DNA of 64,000 nt from positions 1-64,000 of the forward strand of contig NZ_BAXB01000004.1 of NCBI RefSeq assembly GCF_000698145.1, given 5' to 3'. This DNA comes from Geomicrobium sp. JCM 19039. Its GTDB lineage: Bacteria > Bacillota > Bacilli > Bacillales > Marinococcaceae. The notes below the pieces were generated by a model. The model did no database searches and was not told where the DNA came from. It worked only from the letters and a program-made list of their open reading frames with translations. The translations under genes were made by a program, and so were the position numbers. Each line of letters opens with the position of its first letter. The stretch's first letter is position 1. Shown here piece by piece: positions 38,729-48,754 of this stretch.

Positions 38729-38746
38729 GTTCATTCTATATAGATC
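38729..38746. repeat. Direct copy of gttcattctatatagatc
   Basis: Exact 18-bp copy of the arm at 38197, bounding a 530-bp segment without genes. From here to 39099 only an AT-rich leader of the next gene is seen, with no confident promoter. Confidence 0.6.
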
Positions 38747-39099
38747 ATATTTTACTAGTATTTACCAATTAAATCGATTTGATGCTATTACTATAAATCG
38801 CTGATTTTTTGCGTAAAAGGTGGGCTTTTACGAAGTTACCTTCAAAATGAAGCTACTTGTCGGCAACCGACGTGTCGAAGTAACACCTCAGTTTACAAGA
38901 ATTCGAGCAGTACCGAGACAGGGAGGGTGTTGTCGGCAAAATATATAATAAATATGTTCCTTTGAATACTAGCGTTGTCTTTCTAATTAACTGTAATCTA
39001 TGAAATAAATTTAAATTATTTGAAATGTGTGTGTAAAAACAAGATACATAGGGTAGTAGAACTATAGTCTGAATTTATAATTGATAAAGGAGAGGTTCC

Positions 39100-41230
39100 A
39101 TGAGCTACAAACCGAGATCATATCGTAAGTTTTTAGCCGGAACAGTTACGGCCGCAATGGCGGCGACGGCGTTCACGGTGACTACCCCAGCACAGGTAGC
39201 CGATGCAGAAGAAGGTGTGGTGTTTAGTGACGTCACACCGAGCACGTTTGGCTACACCGAAATTCTTCGCAATGCGGAGCGCGGCGTCATTAGTGGTTAT
39301 TCTGATGGCACGTTTCGCCCAGGTGAAACGATTAACCGCGGGCAAACGGCGAACTTGCTCGTTGATGCGCTAGGGTTTGACCGAGGCGATGTAGGCGACG
39401 TGCCGTTCGATGATCTTTCGGATGATCATGTGTACGCAGAAGCAGCGACGATCATGCAAGAAGAGGGCATTATGGTCGGACGTTTCGGCGGCACGATGTT
39501 TGACGCAGGCAACGGCATTAGCGTGAACAGATGGCGTCTGTGCTCGTGCGTGCGTTTGGGCTTGAGAACACAGGTGAAGATACGAACCTCGTCGACTTGG
39601 ATGACGCATACGCCGCCCACCGTGAGAACATCGAGATTCTGACGCAACACGGAATTAGTACTGTAGAGAGCGGAGAATTCCGCCCGGGCGAGACGGTGAC
39701 CCGTTCTGCTTTTGCCGTATTTCTAGACCGTGCACTTATTCATCAATATACAGAAGCGAGCGACATTACCGGCATCGAAGCGGTAAACAATACGACGGTT
39801 GATGTTCACTTTGATGTGGCGCAAACGGAAGCGGATACGATGAATTTCACGTTTGACGGGTTGGAGACGCTCGATGTGGACATTATCGACGACGGTTATA
39901 CGGTTCGTGTAACGACGAGCGAGCAAGAGGAAGGAAAGGAGTATTCGTTCTGGTACGGGGAATCGCCAACGACGCTCACGTTTACCGGTGTCGCCGAAGC
40001 GGACGAGCCAGATCCGGAACCAGAACCGGAGCCAGAACCAGAACCGGGCACGATTGAAGCAGCAATTGCCGATCTACAAGCAGCGTACGCTGATGAGGAC
40101 GAAGCGGATTTCTTATCTGCCTCAATGATTTGTATGACTTTGATCATGATGATCTGTCGTCAGAGGTGTTCTCTGAGTACGTGAGTTCCTACATGGACGG
40201 TTATGATGGCGAGTCGACCGTACTGGATATCGACCGTTTCGTCGCAAGCGTGAACCTTGAGACGACACTTGTAACCATTCAAGGCGCGGATGAAGACGAC
40301 ATCTTGCCTGCACTCAATCGCTTGGAATTGGTAAGTGATGATTTTGAGTATGTGGTCGGTGGTATTGTTGAAGGCCAAGTGTATGTGGATGCGGTGAGCG
40401 AGCTAGATTTTGATGCTGATGATATTATCGATCAGCTACAAGCAATGGTGGAACGCATTGCCATTGAGAGTGCACTAGAGCAATTGAATGAGATGGATGA
40501 AGAAGACGCTGAGCTGATGGTTATCTCCAATCTCCATAACTTACGAGAAGTTACCGGTGCGTTTGATGCCAATATGGTGTTGCCGTACCGAGCAGAAGCT
40601 TATGCAGCAGCATTCTCAGATGATGATTATCCGACAGGTACGGTTGAAGAAGTGGTCGCGATGCTAGAAGACGTCAACGACGGCGAAACGATGCCTGAGA
40701 TCGAAGTGACGATCGATTCAATCGGAGATTATGATTACGTTGAAGAACAGATGGAATTGACGGGCGAAATTGACCCGTATGATTCAGAATGGATGGTCAA
40801 TGTCACACCGACCGTCGTTGATGAAGATGGCGATATTGTCGGTGTTGGGGTAACGATGGAAACGGATGAAAACGGTGAGTTTGAAGCAATCATCATGATG
40901 GACTTGGCTGAAGAGTCTGGAGAGTACTATATTGAGTTCTCAACGCTATACGTGGATGAAGAGATTGTAAGCGTACCGTTTTATTTCCATGTCGAGCCTA
41001 GACAAATTAATGAGTTAGAAAGTCCATCAGATGCAACAGCTGAACATTTTGCATGGTTGATCGAACACGCTGAGGAACTTGGTGTGAATGTGGAAGCTTA
41101 TGAAGCGCTAAGTGAGGAAGAGCGTCAAGCAGCTTATGAAATGGTTGTTGAGCGTAAGCCAGAAGGTGGTTTCGCATCAGTACAGCAAGTCGTTGATCTC
41201 TTTAATGCAGCAACAGCTGACCCATCATAA
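39100..41230 (+). CDS. SLH-domain surface protein, paralogue, two frameshifts
   Basis: About 709 residues, secreted and acidic. Its start (MSYKPRSYRKFLAGTVTAAM) mirrors the S-layer protein at 35028. Three SLH domains (ISGYSDGTFRPGETINRGQ, MVGRFGGTMFD, STVESGEFRPGETVTR) are followed by a beta-rich domain, an acidic EPEPEPEP linker and two unidentified acidic domains. Frame breaks: one C missing near 39524 (agcgtg, restoring ISREQMASVLVRAFG) and one A near 40124 (tcaatg, restoring LSASNDLYDFDHDD). Probably an auxiliary wall-bound protein; it has no recognisable enzyme motif. Confidence 0.83.
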
Positions 41231-41240
41231 ATGATCGAGA

Positions 41241-41270
41241 AGATCCGGGTTTCGCCCGGGTCTTTTTTTG
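41241..41270 (+). terminator. Terminator after second SLH gene
   Basis: Nine-pair stem agatccggg/cccgggtct (one G-U), 5-base loop, then seven T. Confidence 0.92.
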
Positions 41271-41770
41271 TGTTTTCAGTTCTCAAACGACTGGTCTCGC
41301 GTTTCATGAGTATGGCTCCAGTATTTGCATACGGCTGTGGAGGGAGGCAAACGCTACCGGTGTCGCGAAGGCGTTAAGGTACGATCCGCCCCCCATCCAA
41401 GCTCACGAGGCATATATATAGATGCTCGACTCGTCACAGAAACTGATATTTGTGGCGGTTGGTAAAGGGAAATTCATCCTTCATCATACGAATGCTCACA
41501 TAAACGTCACCAACTGTCACTATAAGAGATCTAAGAGGCAGTTGACCCCTTAAAAGACCCTATGTGAAGAGCGAATTGTCACATGAAAAGTCGATTTGAG
41601 TGCTGGTCGTTTTCCTCCATAATATGAACACAGTTGGCGTCTTTTTACAGGGGGACGTTTGCCCGTAACAATATCGGGACTAGCAACAACTGGCACCGAA
41701 ATCATCAGGAACATCCCATTCCGTGATTTATGCTACACTGGTCTTCAGGTTGGATATTGGAGGTAAAGAC
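41271..41770. other. Intergenic region with GTCAC words
   Basis: 500 bp without a supported gene. Contains GTCAC words at about 41502, 41513 and 41578, echoing the cluster at 38401, and catatatatag at about 41411. No promoter was recognised with confidence. Confidence 0.35.
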
Positions 41771-42085
41771 GTGAGTCGTTCAGATGAGAATATGCAATTT
41801 GTTTGTGAACATTGTGGGGTTCAAGTCGTTCCTTTAAGTAATGGCAGCTATCGTAATCATTGCCCGTTTTGCTTGTACTCAAAGCACGTTGATATCGTGC
41901 CAGGGGACAGGGCATCGTCGTGTCATGGCTTGATGGAACCCATTGATGTAAAGTCTCACTCAAAAAAGGGGTATCAACTCCTGCATAAATGTTTAGTTTG
42001 CTCACACGAGCAATACAATAAGGTGGCGGATGATACGGAGCAAAGTGACGATCTGATTGGATTTATGAAACGTCTTCACCCGTAG
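41771..42085 (+). CDS. RNHCP-domain zinc-ribbon protein
   Basis: 104 residues from GTG 41771 behind ggaggt; the open frame extends upstream without a ribosome binding site. FVCEHCG, SYRNHCPFCLYSKHVD, CHGLM and HKCLVCSHEQYNKVADDT give the RNHCP pattern with four Cys pairs that probably bind zinc. The family is small, widespread and of unknown function. Intact. Confidence 0.8.
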   Translation: MSRSDENMQFVCEHCGVQVVPLSNGSYRNHCPFCLYSKHVDIVPGDRASSCHGLMEPIDVKSHSKKGYQLLHKCLVCSHEQYNKVADDTEQSDDLIGFMKRLHP

Positions 42086-42152
42086 CGTTGCACCGAATCC
42101 CTTTTCTCGCATAGGCTGATGTATCAGTTAATAGAAAGGGGTGTTACGTGCA

Positions 42153-42434
42153 ATGAATAGTGAAACTGAATACCCGTATGAAGGGCAAGAATTTAATTAC
42201 GATGAAGAGGATGTACGGCAGTTCGGACATGGACACGGTGGAGGTGGGCATCACCATCATCACCATCATCATGGACCGCCTCGCCCACCTCGCCCGGGGT
42301 ATGGTTTTGGTGGAGGATTTATTCCTGGACTCATCGTTGGAGGAATTGCTGGCAATACAATTGGAGGTCCGGGGTATTACCCTCCATATCCACCCCCATA
42401 TCCACCATACTACCCGCCGTATTATCCGTATTAA
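42153..42434 (+). CDS. Small His-, Gly-, Pro/Tyr-rich protein
   Basis: 93 residues. An acidic N-terminus is followed by eight consecutive His, a Gly/Pro part, a hydrophobic segment GGFIPGLIVGGIAGNTIGG and a Pro-Tyr tail (YPPYPPPYPPYY). Such proteins occur in Bacillaceae, sometimes linked to spore coats, but the function is unknown; the His run suggests metal binding. ATG 42153 follows aaagggg; a strong hairpin follows the stop. Intact. Confidence 0.7.
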   Translation: MNSETEYPYEGQEFNYDEEDVRQFGHGHGGGGHHHHHHHHGPPRPPRPGYGFGGGFIPGLIVGGIAGNTIGGPGYYPPYPPPYPPYYPPYYPY

Positions 42435-42440
42435 ATACTC

Positions 42441-42475
42441 AGCGCATGCTCCGATTGGGGCGTGCGCTTTCTTAA
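42441..42475 (+). terminator. Terminator after His-rich gene
   Basis: Twelve-pair stem (42441-42452 with 42457-42468) with G-U pairs, loop gatt, then ttctt. Confidence 0.75.
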
Positions 42476-42737
42476 AATAAATTATTTTTAAAAAACATCA
42501 TTCGACAAATTGCGCTAAAAACCGCGGTAAATGTCGATTTTTGCGACTCAAAGCAAGTGGAAGCGGTATCAATTTAACGAAAAAGTTTGAAAATAACATA
42601 TACAATAAAAACGCTTAGTGATATGATGAGTGTAGATGTTATAAAGTCAAGGGTACATGTAATGGTTTCTGAATGATCCGTCTCTTTGACCGAATAACAA
42701 TATATAAAAACAAATACACAAAAAAGGATGAGTGCAA

Positions 42738-43915
42738 ATGAACGTGAAGGAGATGGATTCAAGGTTTCTTCGGCCCGTTACTGAACAAGAAATACTATTT
42801 GCTAGTGAAGCAGCATCATATCTCGGTGTGACCCCGCAAAGGCTGAATCAGCTTGTGCATACAGGCAAGGTGAAGCCGGTCCGGACGAGTCCGAGTGGAA
42901 ATTTATATATGCGTACCGATCTGGAGGAACGCAGAAAGCGAATGGATGGGAATCAGATGATGTTCATCACTGCGCTCTTCCATAAAAACGAGCCGGAAGT
43001 CGTGTATGAAGCGATAAATTATTTCACAATTCAAACGATATTTAATGGATCAGATAAGAAAACGGTTCCGATGTATGAGCGCTTGTATGACAAGTGGCCA
43101 ATGACAGAGAACTCACGCCACACATTCGAGAGATTAGTGAGGATTTAGGCGTTGAGCAAGAGGCGTTAGAGAAAGCGTACTCTACCGTAGTTGGTGGTTT
43201 TCAACAGTTAGGCGAAGAGGATCTCATTGTGAAAAAAGGCGGTGTCCATTATCCACCGCAGTTGAATACACTATCAGATGCCCCGTTATTTCTTTTCATG
43301 AGAGGCAATCCGGACTTGCTGGAAGAGCATTTGGTTACCGTCGTTGGGAGCCGTAAGCCTTCAAAGGAAGGAGAGGAAACGGCTTATCAGTTATCCAAAG
43401 AGATCGGAAAACAAGGGTATGTCATCATTTCAGGTTTATCCAAAGGCATCGATTCGATTGTTCAACAAGCGACCGTTGATGAAGATATTCCAACGATTGC
43501 CATTCTTGGCACGCCAATAACACATTTTCATCCTCGTGAACACCAGTCATTGCAAGGCAAGCTGGAGAACAAAGGATTGGTGATTTCCCAATTCCCGCCG
43601 TCAGTCAAAGTGCAGCGCTGGCATTTCCCGATGCGCTATGCACTCATGAGCGGAATGGCAGCAGCAAATGTCATTATTGAAGCGAGTGATAAGAGCGAAG
43701 TGTTGCAACAAGCGGATTATGCAATGGAGCATAAACGTCAAATATTGCTACCGCAATCTGCACTCAACAACAGAGGTCTGCAATGGCCAAATCGCTACAT
43801 TGATTACAAGCACATGTACGCATACCGTAAGTTGAGCGACGTGATTAAGCGAATGAACATTATTACAGAAGGCGAGCACGATGCAGAAGCTAAGCGAGTA
43901 ACGCAGACTGTATAA
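42738..43915 (+). CDS. DprA/Smf-like protein with N-terminal HTH, one frameshift
   Basis: About 392 residues. The N-terminus (residues 15-65) is a MerR/excisionase-type helix-turn-helix: ASEAASYLGVTPQRLNQLVH. After a linker comes the Rossmann-like DprA fold: VTVVGSRKPSKEGEE, YVIISGLSKGIDSIVQQA, TIAILGTP, KGLVISQFPP and HFPMRYALMSGMAAANVIIEA. DprA loads RecA on single-stranded DNA in transformation, but the HTH fusion and the location away from topA/rnhB genes suggest a second, different protein. One A added near 43108 (gagaactc) joins the halves. ATG 42738 behind aaaggatg. Confidence 0.75.
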
Positions 43916-43931
43916 AAGGAGTACGTATCGT

Positions 43932-44636
43932 ATGGAGAAGCCGATGATCGGCATTACCTCAAGCATTAAGGAAGACGGCACCCACATGATTTCTAAAGAT
44001 AATATTCGTAGTATTGTCGATCATGGAGGGGTACCGTTCATCTTGCCGAATGTGACGAGCGACGGGGCGGCAGCATTGATGAGTGACAAACTCGACGGTT
44101 TGCTCGTTACGGGGGGCGGAGACATTGATCCTACGTTGTTCGGGGAAGAGCCGCACCCGAATTTAGGAACGATTCACCCAGACCGCGATACGTTTGAAAT
44201 GCGGATTATTGAGGAATTCTTAAAGAGGGACCTTCCGATTTTGTCGATATGCCGTGGCTGTCAAGTGGTGAACATTGCAGCTGGAGGCGATATGTATCAA
44301 GATATATATGCGCAGAAGGATGAAGAGCTTCTGCAGCATCAACAAAAAGCACCGAGGTTTCATACGTCCCATTATATTGATGTCGTACAAAACACGAAGC
44401 TCGCTGAATTGTCTGGAAGCACCCGTTACCGGGTGAACAGCTATCATCATCAAGCGGTTAGAGAGATGGCTCCAGGCTTTCGTGTGAGTGCAACTTCAAC
44501 AGACGGAGTCATTGAAGCGTTTGAAAGTGATGCTCACCGTTTTGTTTTGAATGTTCAATGGCATCCGGAAAATTTATCCGAAGATGTATATGCCAATCGT
44601 TTATTTGCGGCATTTATTGAGGCGACGAAACATTAA
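43932..44636 (+). CDS. Gamma-glutamyl-gamma-aminobutyrate hydrolase family protein (peptidase C26)
   Basis: 234 residues, class I glutamine amidotransferase fold. Nucleophile Cys in LSICRGCQVVNIAAGG, catalytic His/Glu in NVQWHPE, and LLVTGGGDIDP. PuuD-type enzymes split gamma-glutamyl amides in polyamine breakdown; here there are no polyamine genes, so only the class is secure. Intact, followed by a terminator. Confidence 0.87.
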   Translation: MEKPMIGITSSIKEDGTHMISKDNIRSIVDHGGVPFILPNVTSDGAAALMSDKLDGLLVTGGGDIDPTLFGEEPHPNLGTIHPDRDTFEMRIIEEFLKRDLPILSICRGCQVVNIAAGGDMYQDIYAQKDEELLQHQQKAPRFHTSHYIDVVQNTKLAELSGSTRYRVNSYHHQAVREMAPGFRVSATSTDGVIEAFESDAHRFVLNVQWHPENLSEDVYANRLFAAFIEATKH

Positions 44637-44643
44637 TGAGAAA

Positions 44644-44678
44644 AGCCCGTGAGGTCAGTGACCGTTACGGGTTTTTTA
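44644..44678 (+). terminator. Terminator after peptidase C26 gene
   Basis: Stem cccgt(ga)ggt with acc(gtt)acggg around a short loop, followed by gtttttt. Confidence 0.7.
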
Positions 44679-44699
44679 CGTACTAAAGAGGTGAACAGA

Positions 44700-45142
44700 T
44701 TGAAGATACTCGTGGATGCTGACGCAAGCCCCGTGCAAACAGAGGTTATTGAAATGGCGCAGCGATTTGCCATTCAGGTGGTGCTCGTTAAGAGTTATGC
44801 GCATTTTTCGATTGTAGAAGAAGAAGGTGTCGAAACGGTTTATGTTGATCAAGGGCTGATGCGGCTGATTACAAGATCATCCAGCTTAGTACGCCAGGTG
44901 ATGTGGTTGTGACCGGTGATTATGGGCTTGCGGCTCTTGGACTTGAAAAGCAATGCATTGTCATGCACCATACCGGATTTTTCTTTTCAAAAGAGAGCAT
45001 TGATCGTTTGCTCATGCAACGTCATGAAGGTGCGATGCGGCGGAAAAGTGGGCAGCGTACAAAGGGGCCAAAGCCCTTTACGAGCGAAGAAAGAGAACAT
45101 TTTCGCATACAATTAGAAAAGGTGTTGATCGGTCTTGAATGA
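44700..45142 (+). CDS. DUF188 family protein (YqxD/YaiI), one frameshift
   Basis: PIN-like fold protein of unknown function, about 147 residues. ILVDADASPVQTEVIEMA at the start and TGDYGLAALGLEKQCIVMHH, RRKSGQRTKGPKPFTSEERE at the end fit the family; most members have DADACPVK, so Cys is replaced by Ser. One G added at about 44860 (caagggctg) restores QGADAADYKIIQLSTPGDVVV. TTG 44700 lies behind gaggtga. Overlaps the M20 gene by 8 bp. Confidence 0.82.
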
Positions 45143-46277
45143 TACGTTGGCAATTGAACATTTAAAAGAAATATTACAAATAGACACGACGAACCCGCCT
45201 GGGAATGAACGACTCGTTGCGGACAAGCTCCAAAGTATATTTGCAGCGTATGGAATTCCTACCGAGGAAGTGGTGTATGAGGAAGATAGGGTAAACGTGA
45301 TTGCGACGTTACGTGGCGACGGCTCTTCAACAGAGGTGATCGGTCTGTCGGGTCATATGGATGTGGTCCCACCAGGGGAACAGCCTTGGGATTACCCACC
45401 ATTTTCTGCTACAGAGCAGGACGGTAAGATCTATGCCCGGGGTGCGTGTGACATGAAAAGTGGCTTGATGGCGATTGTAGCGACGATGTGCCGATTGAAA
45501 CAGTCCAGGAAAGAGCTTCCGTTTGATGTGAAATGCTTTGCTTCTGTCGGAGAAGAAGCCGGTGCCGTTGGTGCAAAGCAACTTGCAGAAGGCGGTTATA
45601 CCGACGATGTGAGTGCGATGATCGTTACGGAGCCGACGAGCGGAAACGTCATCATTACACATAAAGGGGCACTGTGGCTGGAACTTACGACAAGGGGGCG
45701 CACCGCTCACGGATCGCGGCCTGATCGCGGTGTGAATGCGTTGATGCACATGGTTGCAATTATGAATGAGTTAAATCGTTCTGAGTTTCAATTGTCCCAT
45801 GAAACGGATCCACGGCTCGGTGGTCCAACAATGAGTATGAACGTGTTATCGGCGGGTAGCAATACGAACGTCGTCCCTGATCTGTGCCGACTACAGCTCG
45901 ATATCCGCACGGTCCCGTCGATGCAGCATGAAGATGTGATTCGTGCTGTACAAGATCGGATTGATTCGGTCAATAAAACGATTCCTGAATTGGATGCACA
46001 TATTTCGGTATTAAACGATTTGCCTCCGATGCAAACCGAAGAAGATCACCCTTTCGCACAGTTTGTACTAGAACATTTCCAGCGCCCGGCGAAAGGGATG
46101 ACAGGTTATACAGATGGCTCACAATTCATGAGGGCGCAGTCAAAGTACCCGATAATTATTTGGAGTGCAATTCGAGGTGAGACAGCACACCAACCGAATG
46201 AGTGGGTCGCTATCGATGATTACGTGCAGACAATCGAGCAGCTCGAGGGGCTGCTTTGGCACTACGGAAGTCGTTAA
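45135..46277 (+). CDS. M20 family peptidase (ArgE/DapE-like)
   Basis: Zinc amidohydrolase, 380 residues. IGLSGHMDVVPPG and YARGACDMKSGLMA give the first His and bridging Asp; GEEAGAVGA holds the catalytic Glu; HKGALWLELTTRGRTAHGSRP is the dimerisation-domain start; the last His is in RGETAHQPNEW. Cleaves an N-acyl amino acid or dipeptide-like substrate, not identifiable from sequence. TTG 45135 inside the end of the DUF188 gene. Its end overlaps by 4 bp the end of the convergent gntR gene. Intact. Confidence 0.88.
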   Translation: MNDTLAIEHLKEILQIDTTNPPGNERLVADKLQSIFAAYGIPTEEVVYEEDRVNVIATLRGDGSSTEVIGLSGHMDVVPPGEQPWDYPPFSATEQDGKIYARGACDMKSGLMAIVATMCRLKQSRKELPFDVKCFASVGEEAGAVGAKQLAEGGYTDDVSAMIVTEPTSGNVIITHKGALWLELTTRGRTAHGSRPDRGVNALMHMVAIMNELNRSEFQLSHETDPRLGGPTMSMNVLSAGSNTNVVPDLCRLQLDIRTVPSMQHEDVIRAVQDRIDSVNKTIPELDAHISVLNDLPPMQTEEDHPFAQFVLEHFQRPAKGMTGYTDGSQFMRAQSKYPIIIWSAIRGETAHQPNEWVAIDDYVQTIEQLEGLLWHYGSR

Positions 46278-46933
46278 GTCGTTGTTAGCGCTTCCAAATA
46301 AGCCGCACCTCTCGCTCGTTCTGCTGCACTAATTTCAGCAATGACCGCATGCATCTCTGAAATCTCTCCAGACTTCATGACGGTAAGCAATTGCTCGTGC
46401 TCTTCTAACATTGTATGTATCGCATTTTGACTTGGTCCAATCGCGTAAATGGATAGTGGTGAATACGTAGATTGGACGAGCTGTGAGAGACGTTGGTTTT
46501 TGCACACCGTGAAAAAATGCGCATACATAAAATGCAATGTTTGCATGCTCTCATCTGCTGTGTTGTCAACCGCTTGACGTGCGGACGCCAACCGATTTCT
46601 CCATTCATCAATCTCAAGGTCGGTAAGTGACATTCGTACATCCGCAATAAAATCTTTTTCCAAGATCATGCGACAGTCAAATAGCTGCTCAAAATCGGAC
46701 AAGCTCAAACTCATCACTTTCAATGTGCCGTTGCGGTCGACGGTCACAAGTTGATCCTTCAATAATTGTCTAAATGCCTCGCGCAGCGGGGTACGGCTAA
46801 TTTGTAGTTGTTCTGCCAACTGTGCGACGACAATCGTTTGGCCCGGTGCAATATCACCGTGCATAATTAACCTTTTCACAAGTTCATAGGCTTGTTCGTA
46901 CAAAGGCTTTACATGACTGAAAGTTGTGTTCAT
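46274..46933 (-). CDS. GntR-family transcriptional regulator (FadR/FCD subfamily)
   Basis: 219 residues. N-terminal winged helix: YELVKRLIMHGDIAPGQTI, LAEQLQISRTPLREAFRQL. The rest is an all-helical FCD-type ligand domain (DCRMILEKDFIADV ... MYAHFFTVCKN). Regulators of this type respond to organic acids or amino acids. It faces the hydantoinase-like operon only across terC, so its targets are uncertain; the adjacent M20 gene is another candidate. Preceded on its strand by aggggaga and an AT-rich region. Intact. Confidence 0.87.
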   Translation of the reverse strand: MNTTFSHVKPLYEQAYELVKRLIMHGDIAPGQTIVVAQLAEQLQISRTPLREAFRQLLKDQLVTVDRNGTLKVMSLSLSDFEQLFDCRMILEKDFIADVRMSLTDLEIDEWRNRLASARQAVDNTADESMQTLHFMYAHFFTVCKNQRLSQLVQSTYSPLSIYAIGPSQNAIHTMLEEHEQLLTVMKSGEISEMHAVIAEISAAERARGAAYLEALTTT

Positions 46934-47263
46934 GCACGGTCTCCCCTTCTTCTGCTGCTTTTTATGATTTCCGAAATGCTGGAATAATTATAATGTTAAG
47001 TAGGACGAGCGAATCTGTCAAATTTTGATTAAAAATAGAAGAATTTTATATAGAATTATAAAGGAAGAAATGGCTGGGGTTTTGGCACAGGTTGTAAGTA
47101 TAGACACGTTGAGACGTCATTTTATACGGCTCATAAAGACAGATGTTAGGGGTGTCAGTTAGAGCTAATGCTGTTCCCGAATTGGCCGTGAGTTTGCGCT
47201 CATTGGAAACATGAGACGCGAACTTTGAATGGTTCGGCGTAAGCATGCTCAATACCGATCAAC

Positions 47264-47326
47264 ATGTCGGCCCTGCGGGGCCGAAGCGAAACTGGCCTTG
47301 CTTCGGCGCGGCTCGCGCCGACAGGA
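47264..47326. repeat. GC-rich hairpin module, copy 5
   Basis: tcggccctgcggggccga and tcggcgcggctcgcgccga: both hairpins of the module, in the opposite order to copies 2 and 7. The region 46934-47263 holds no supported gene. Confidence 0.65.
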
Positions 47327-47419
47327 TGCTAGGTTATTGGCTAGGAAATGCAAAGGGTGGTTCTCTGAACCCGTTGCGGCAGGGGATGGCGGCACATGCG
47401 GGCAAGACGAACGATCGTT

Positions 47420-47523
47420 CTGCGCGCTAGTTTCCTCCATCTGCGCGCAAGTTTGCTCTTTTCACTGGCTTTAGCGCCAATTTCGCCAAACTTTGCGCGC
47501 AGTTTGTTCCAACTTGCGTGCAG
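47420..47523. repeat. Dyad repeat element copy R5a (complete)
   Basis: Forward ctgcgcgctagttt (47420) and ctgcgcgcaagttt (47441); inverted aaactttgcgcgcag (47488, one extra T) and aacttgcgtgcag (about 47510). Steps 21, 47 and 22. Confidence 0.85.
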
Positions 47524-47544
47524 ATTCAATGCTCATAAGCGAGC

Positions 47545-47610
47545 CCCCTGTTGGCCCCAGCGAGGCCGAAGCCAAATCGAATTCGGTTCGACGCGGCTCG
47601 CGCCGACGTC
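47545..47610. repeat. GC-rich hairpin module, copy 6
   Basis: ttggccccagcgaggccga, then cgacgcggctcgcgccga. Lies between dyad elements R5a and R5b. Confidence 0.6.
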
Positions 47611-47654
47611 TTGTGGGTACTTCGGGGCGGGGATTGTACACGTGACCCGGTAAT

Positions 47655-47737
47655 CTGTTCCTTAGTTTATGAGAATAGACCGCTTTTTCTGCGATTTCCC
47701 TAAACTTGAGAACCGTTCGGCCGCAACTCGAGCACAG
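47655..47737. repeat. Dyad repeat element copy R5b
   Basis: Forward ctgttccttagttt (47655), inverted aaacttgagaaccg (47702) and aactcgagcacag (about 47724). Steps 47 and 22. Confidence 0.78.
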
Positions 47738-47773
47738 TTTCCACTTTACCAAGCTTACCATTGGTTCTTGATG

Positions 47774-47801
47774 TAATTCTTTCGTTCAACTTATCTAGAT
47801 C
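47774..47801. repeat. Inverted copy of the 38225-38252 repeat arm
   Basis: aattctttcgttcaacttat followed by ctagatc is the reverse complement of 38225-38250 with one mismatch in about 25 bases. Confidence 0.65.
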
Positions 47802-47839
47802 ACGCCATAAACGATTTTGATCGTTTATACACCAATAAG

Positions 47840-47872
47840 AATTGCCCCAACCTACGCGAGGCTGGGGCGATT
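47840..47872 (-). terminator. Terminator after terC
   Basis: Nine-pair stem gccccaacc/ggctggggc (47844-47852 with 47860-47868), 7-base loop, with T-rich flank on the minus strand. A perfect small hairpin ataaacgat-tttg-atcgtttat lies at about 47807-47828. Confidence 0.75.
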
Positions 47873-47890
47873 GATTTTACGTGTCTCGTT

Positions 47891-48679
47891 TTACAGGTGC
47901 GAGATTTCCTGAGTATCTGATTTCTTCTGCAGTTTTGGGGCGGAAAGTAGCCAACTGAGTACGATGATGAGTGCCATGATTCCCCAGAAGAAAAGTTTCC
48001 ATACAGTGCTTTCAGGAAAGTGTTCAGGCAAGATGGCAAGGCTTGGGTGAGCGAGAGTAAATACGGCGAGTTTGACACCGACCCAGCCGACGATTAAATA
48101 CGCGCCGTTCTCAAGTCCGGGGCGGTTTTCCAATACCCGAATGAAAATGCCCGCGGCAAAGCGCATAATGATAACACCTGTAAGACCACCGATAAACACG
48201 ACAACAAACTGTGCTCCGTCAAGTGGACCTACTGTAAACCACCCCGTTGGGGTGAGCGTCATCGCCAAGGCGACAGCCGCTAGAATGGAGTCGACGGCGA
48301 AGGCAATATCGGCAAGTTCTACCTTTAATACGGTCATCCAGAAACCTGACTGTTTGGGTTGTTTTTTGACCTTTTTCACGTTCGTTTTATTGCGCACGTA
48401 CTTTTTCACAAAATGATTGATGGCGATGAACAACAAGTATAGCGCACCGATGGCTTGCACTTGCCACACTTCAATGAGAATGGCGACGAACGCAAGAGCA
48501 GCTAATCGGAAAATAAAGGCACCAGCTAGCCCGTAAAATAACGCTCTTTTTCGTTGCTTTTCTGGAAGGTGTTTTACCATCATCGCTAACACAACTGCAT
48601 TATCAGCTGCGAGTATTCCTTCCAAAATAATGAGAATGATGAGAACCCAACCGTACTCTAAGAGAAGTGTCCATTCCAT
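47891..48679 (-). CDS. terC: TerC family membrane protein (manganese exporter type)
   Basis: 262 residues, multi-helix. ILEGILAADNAVVLAMMVKHL and KVELADIAFAVDSILAAVAL carry the paired acidic residues of TerC; the positively charged loop KTNVKKVKKQPKQ separates the halves. TerC proteins of Bacillus export Mn2+ and help metalate secreted enzymes. Expression is controlled by the Mn2+ riboswitch directly upstream, which agrees with that role. Intact. Confidence 0.9.
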   Translation of the reverse strand: MEWTLLLEYGWVLIILIILEGILAADNAVVLAMMVKHLPEKQRKRALFYGLAGAFIFRLAALAFVAILIEVWQVQAIGALYLLFIAINHFVKKYVRNKTNVKKVKKQPKQSGFWMTVLKVELADIAFAVDSILAAVALAMTLTPTGWFTVGPLDGAQFVVVFIGGLTGVIIMRFAAGIFIRVLENRPGLENGAYLIVGWVGVKLAVFTLAHPSLAILPEHFPESTVWKLFFWGIMALIIVLSWLLSAPKLQKKSDTQEISHL

Positions 48680-48711
48680 TTAAAGTCGCTCCTTTTTTTG
48701 TCCATTCAACG

Positions 48712-48752
48712 AAAAAAGACCTTCACCACGGGATTGGTGAAGGTCTTTTTGA
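48712..48752 (-). terminator. Riboswitch expression-platform terminator
   Basis: Perfect 17-bp stem (48712-48728 with 48735-48750 region), loop atcccg on the minus strand, with T run. It sits between the aptamer and terC and would form when no Mn2+ is bound. Confidence 0.85.
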
Positions 48753-48754
48753 AC

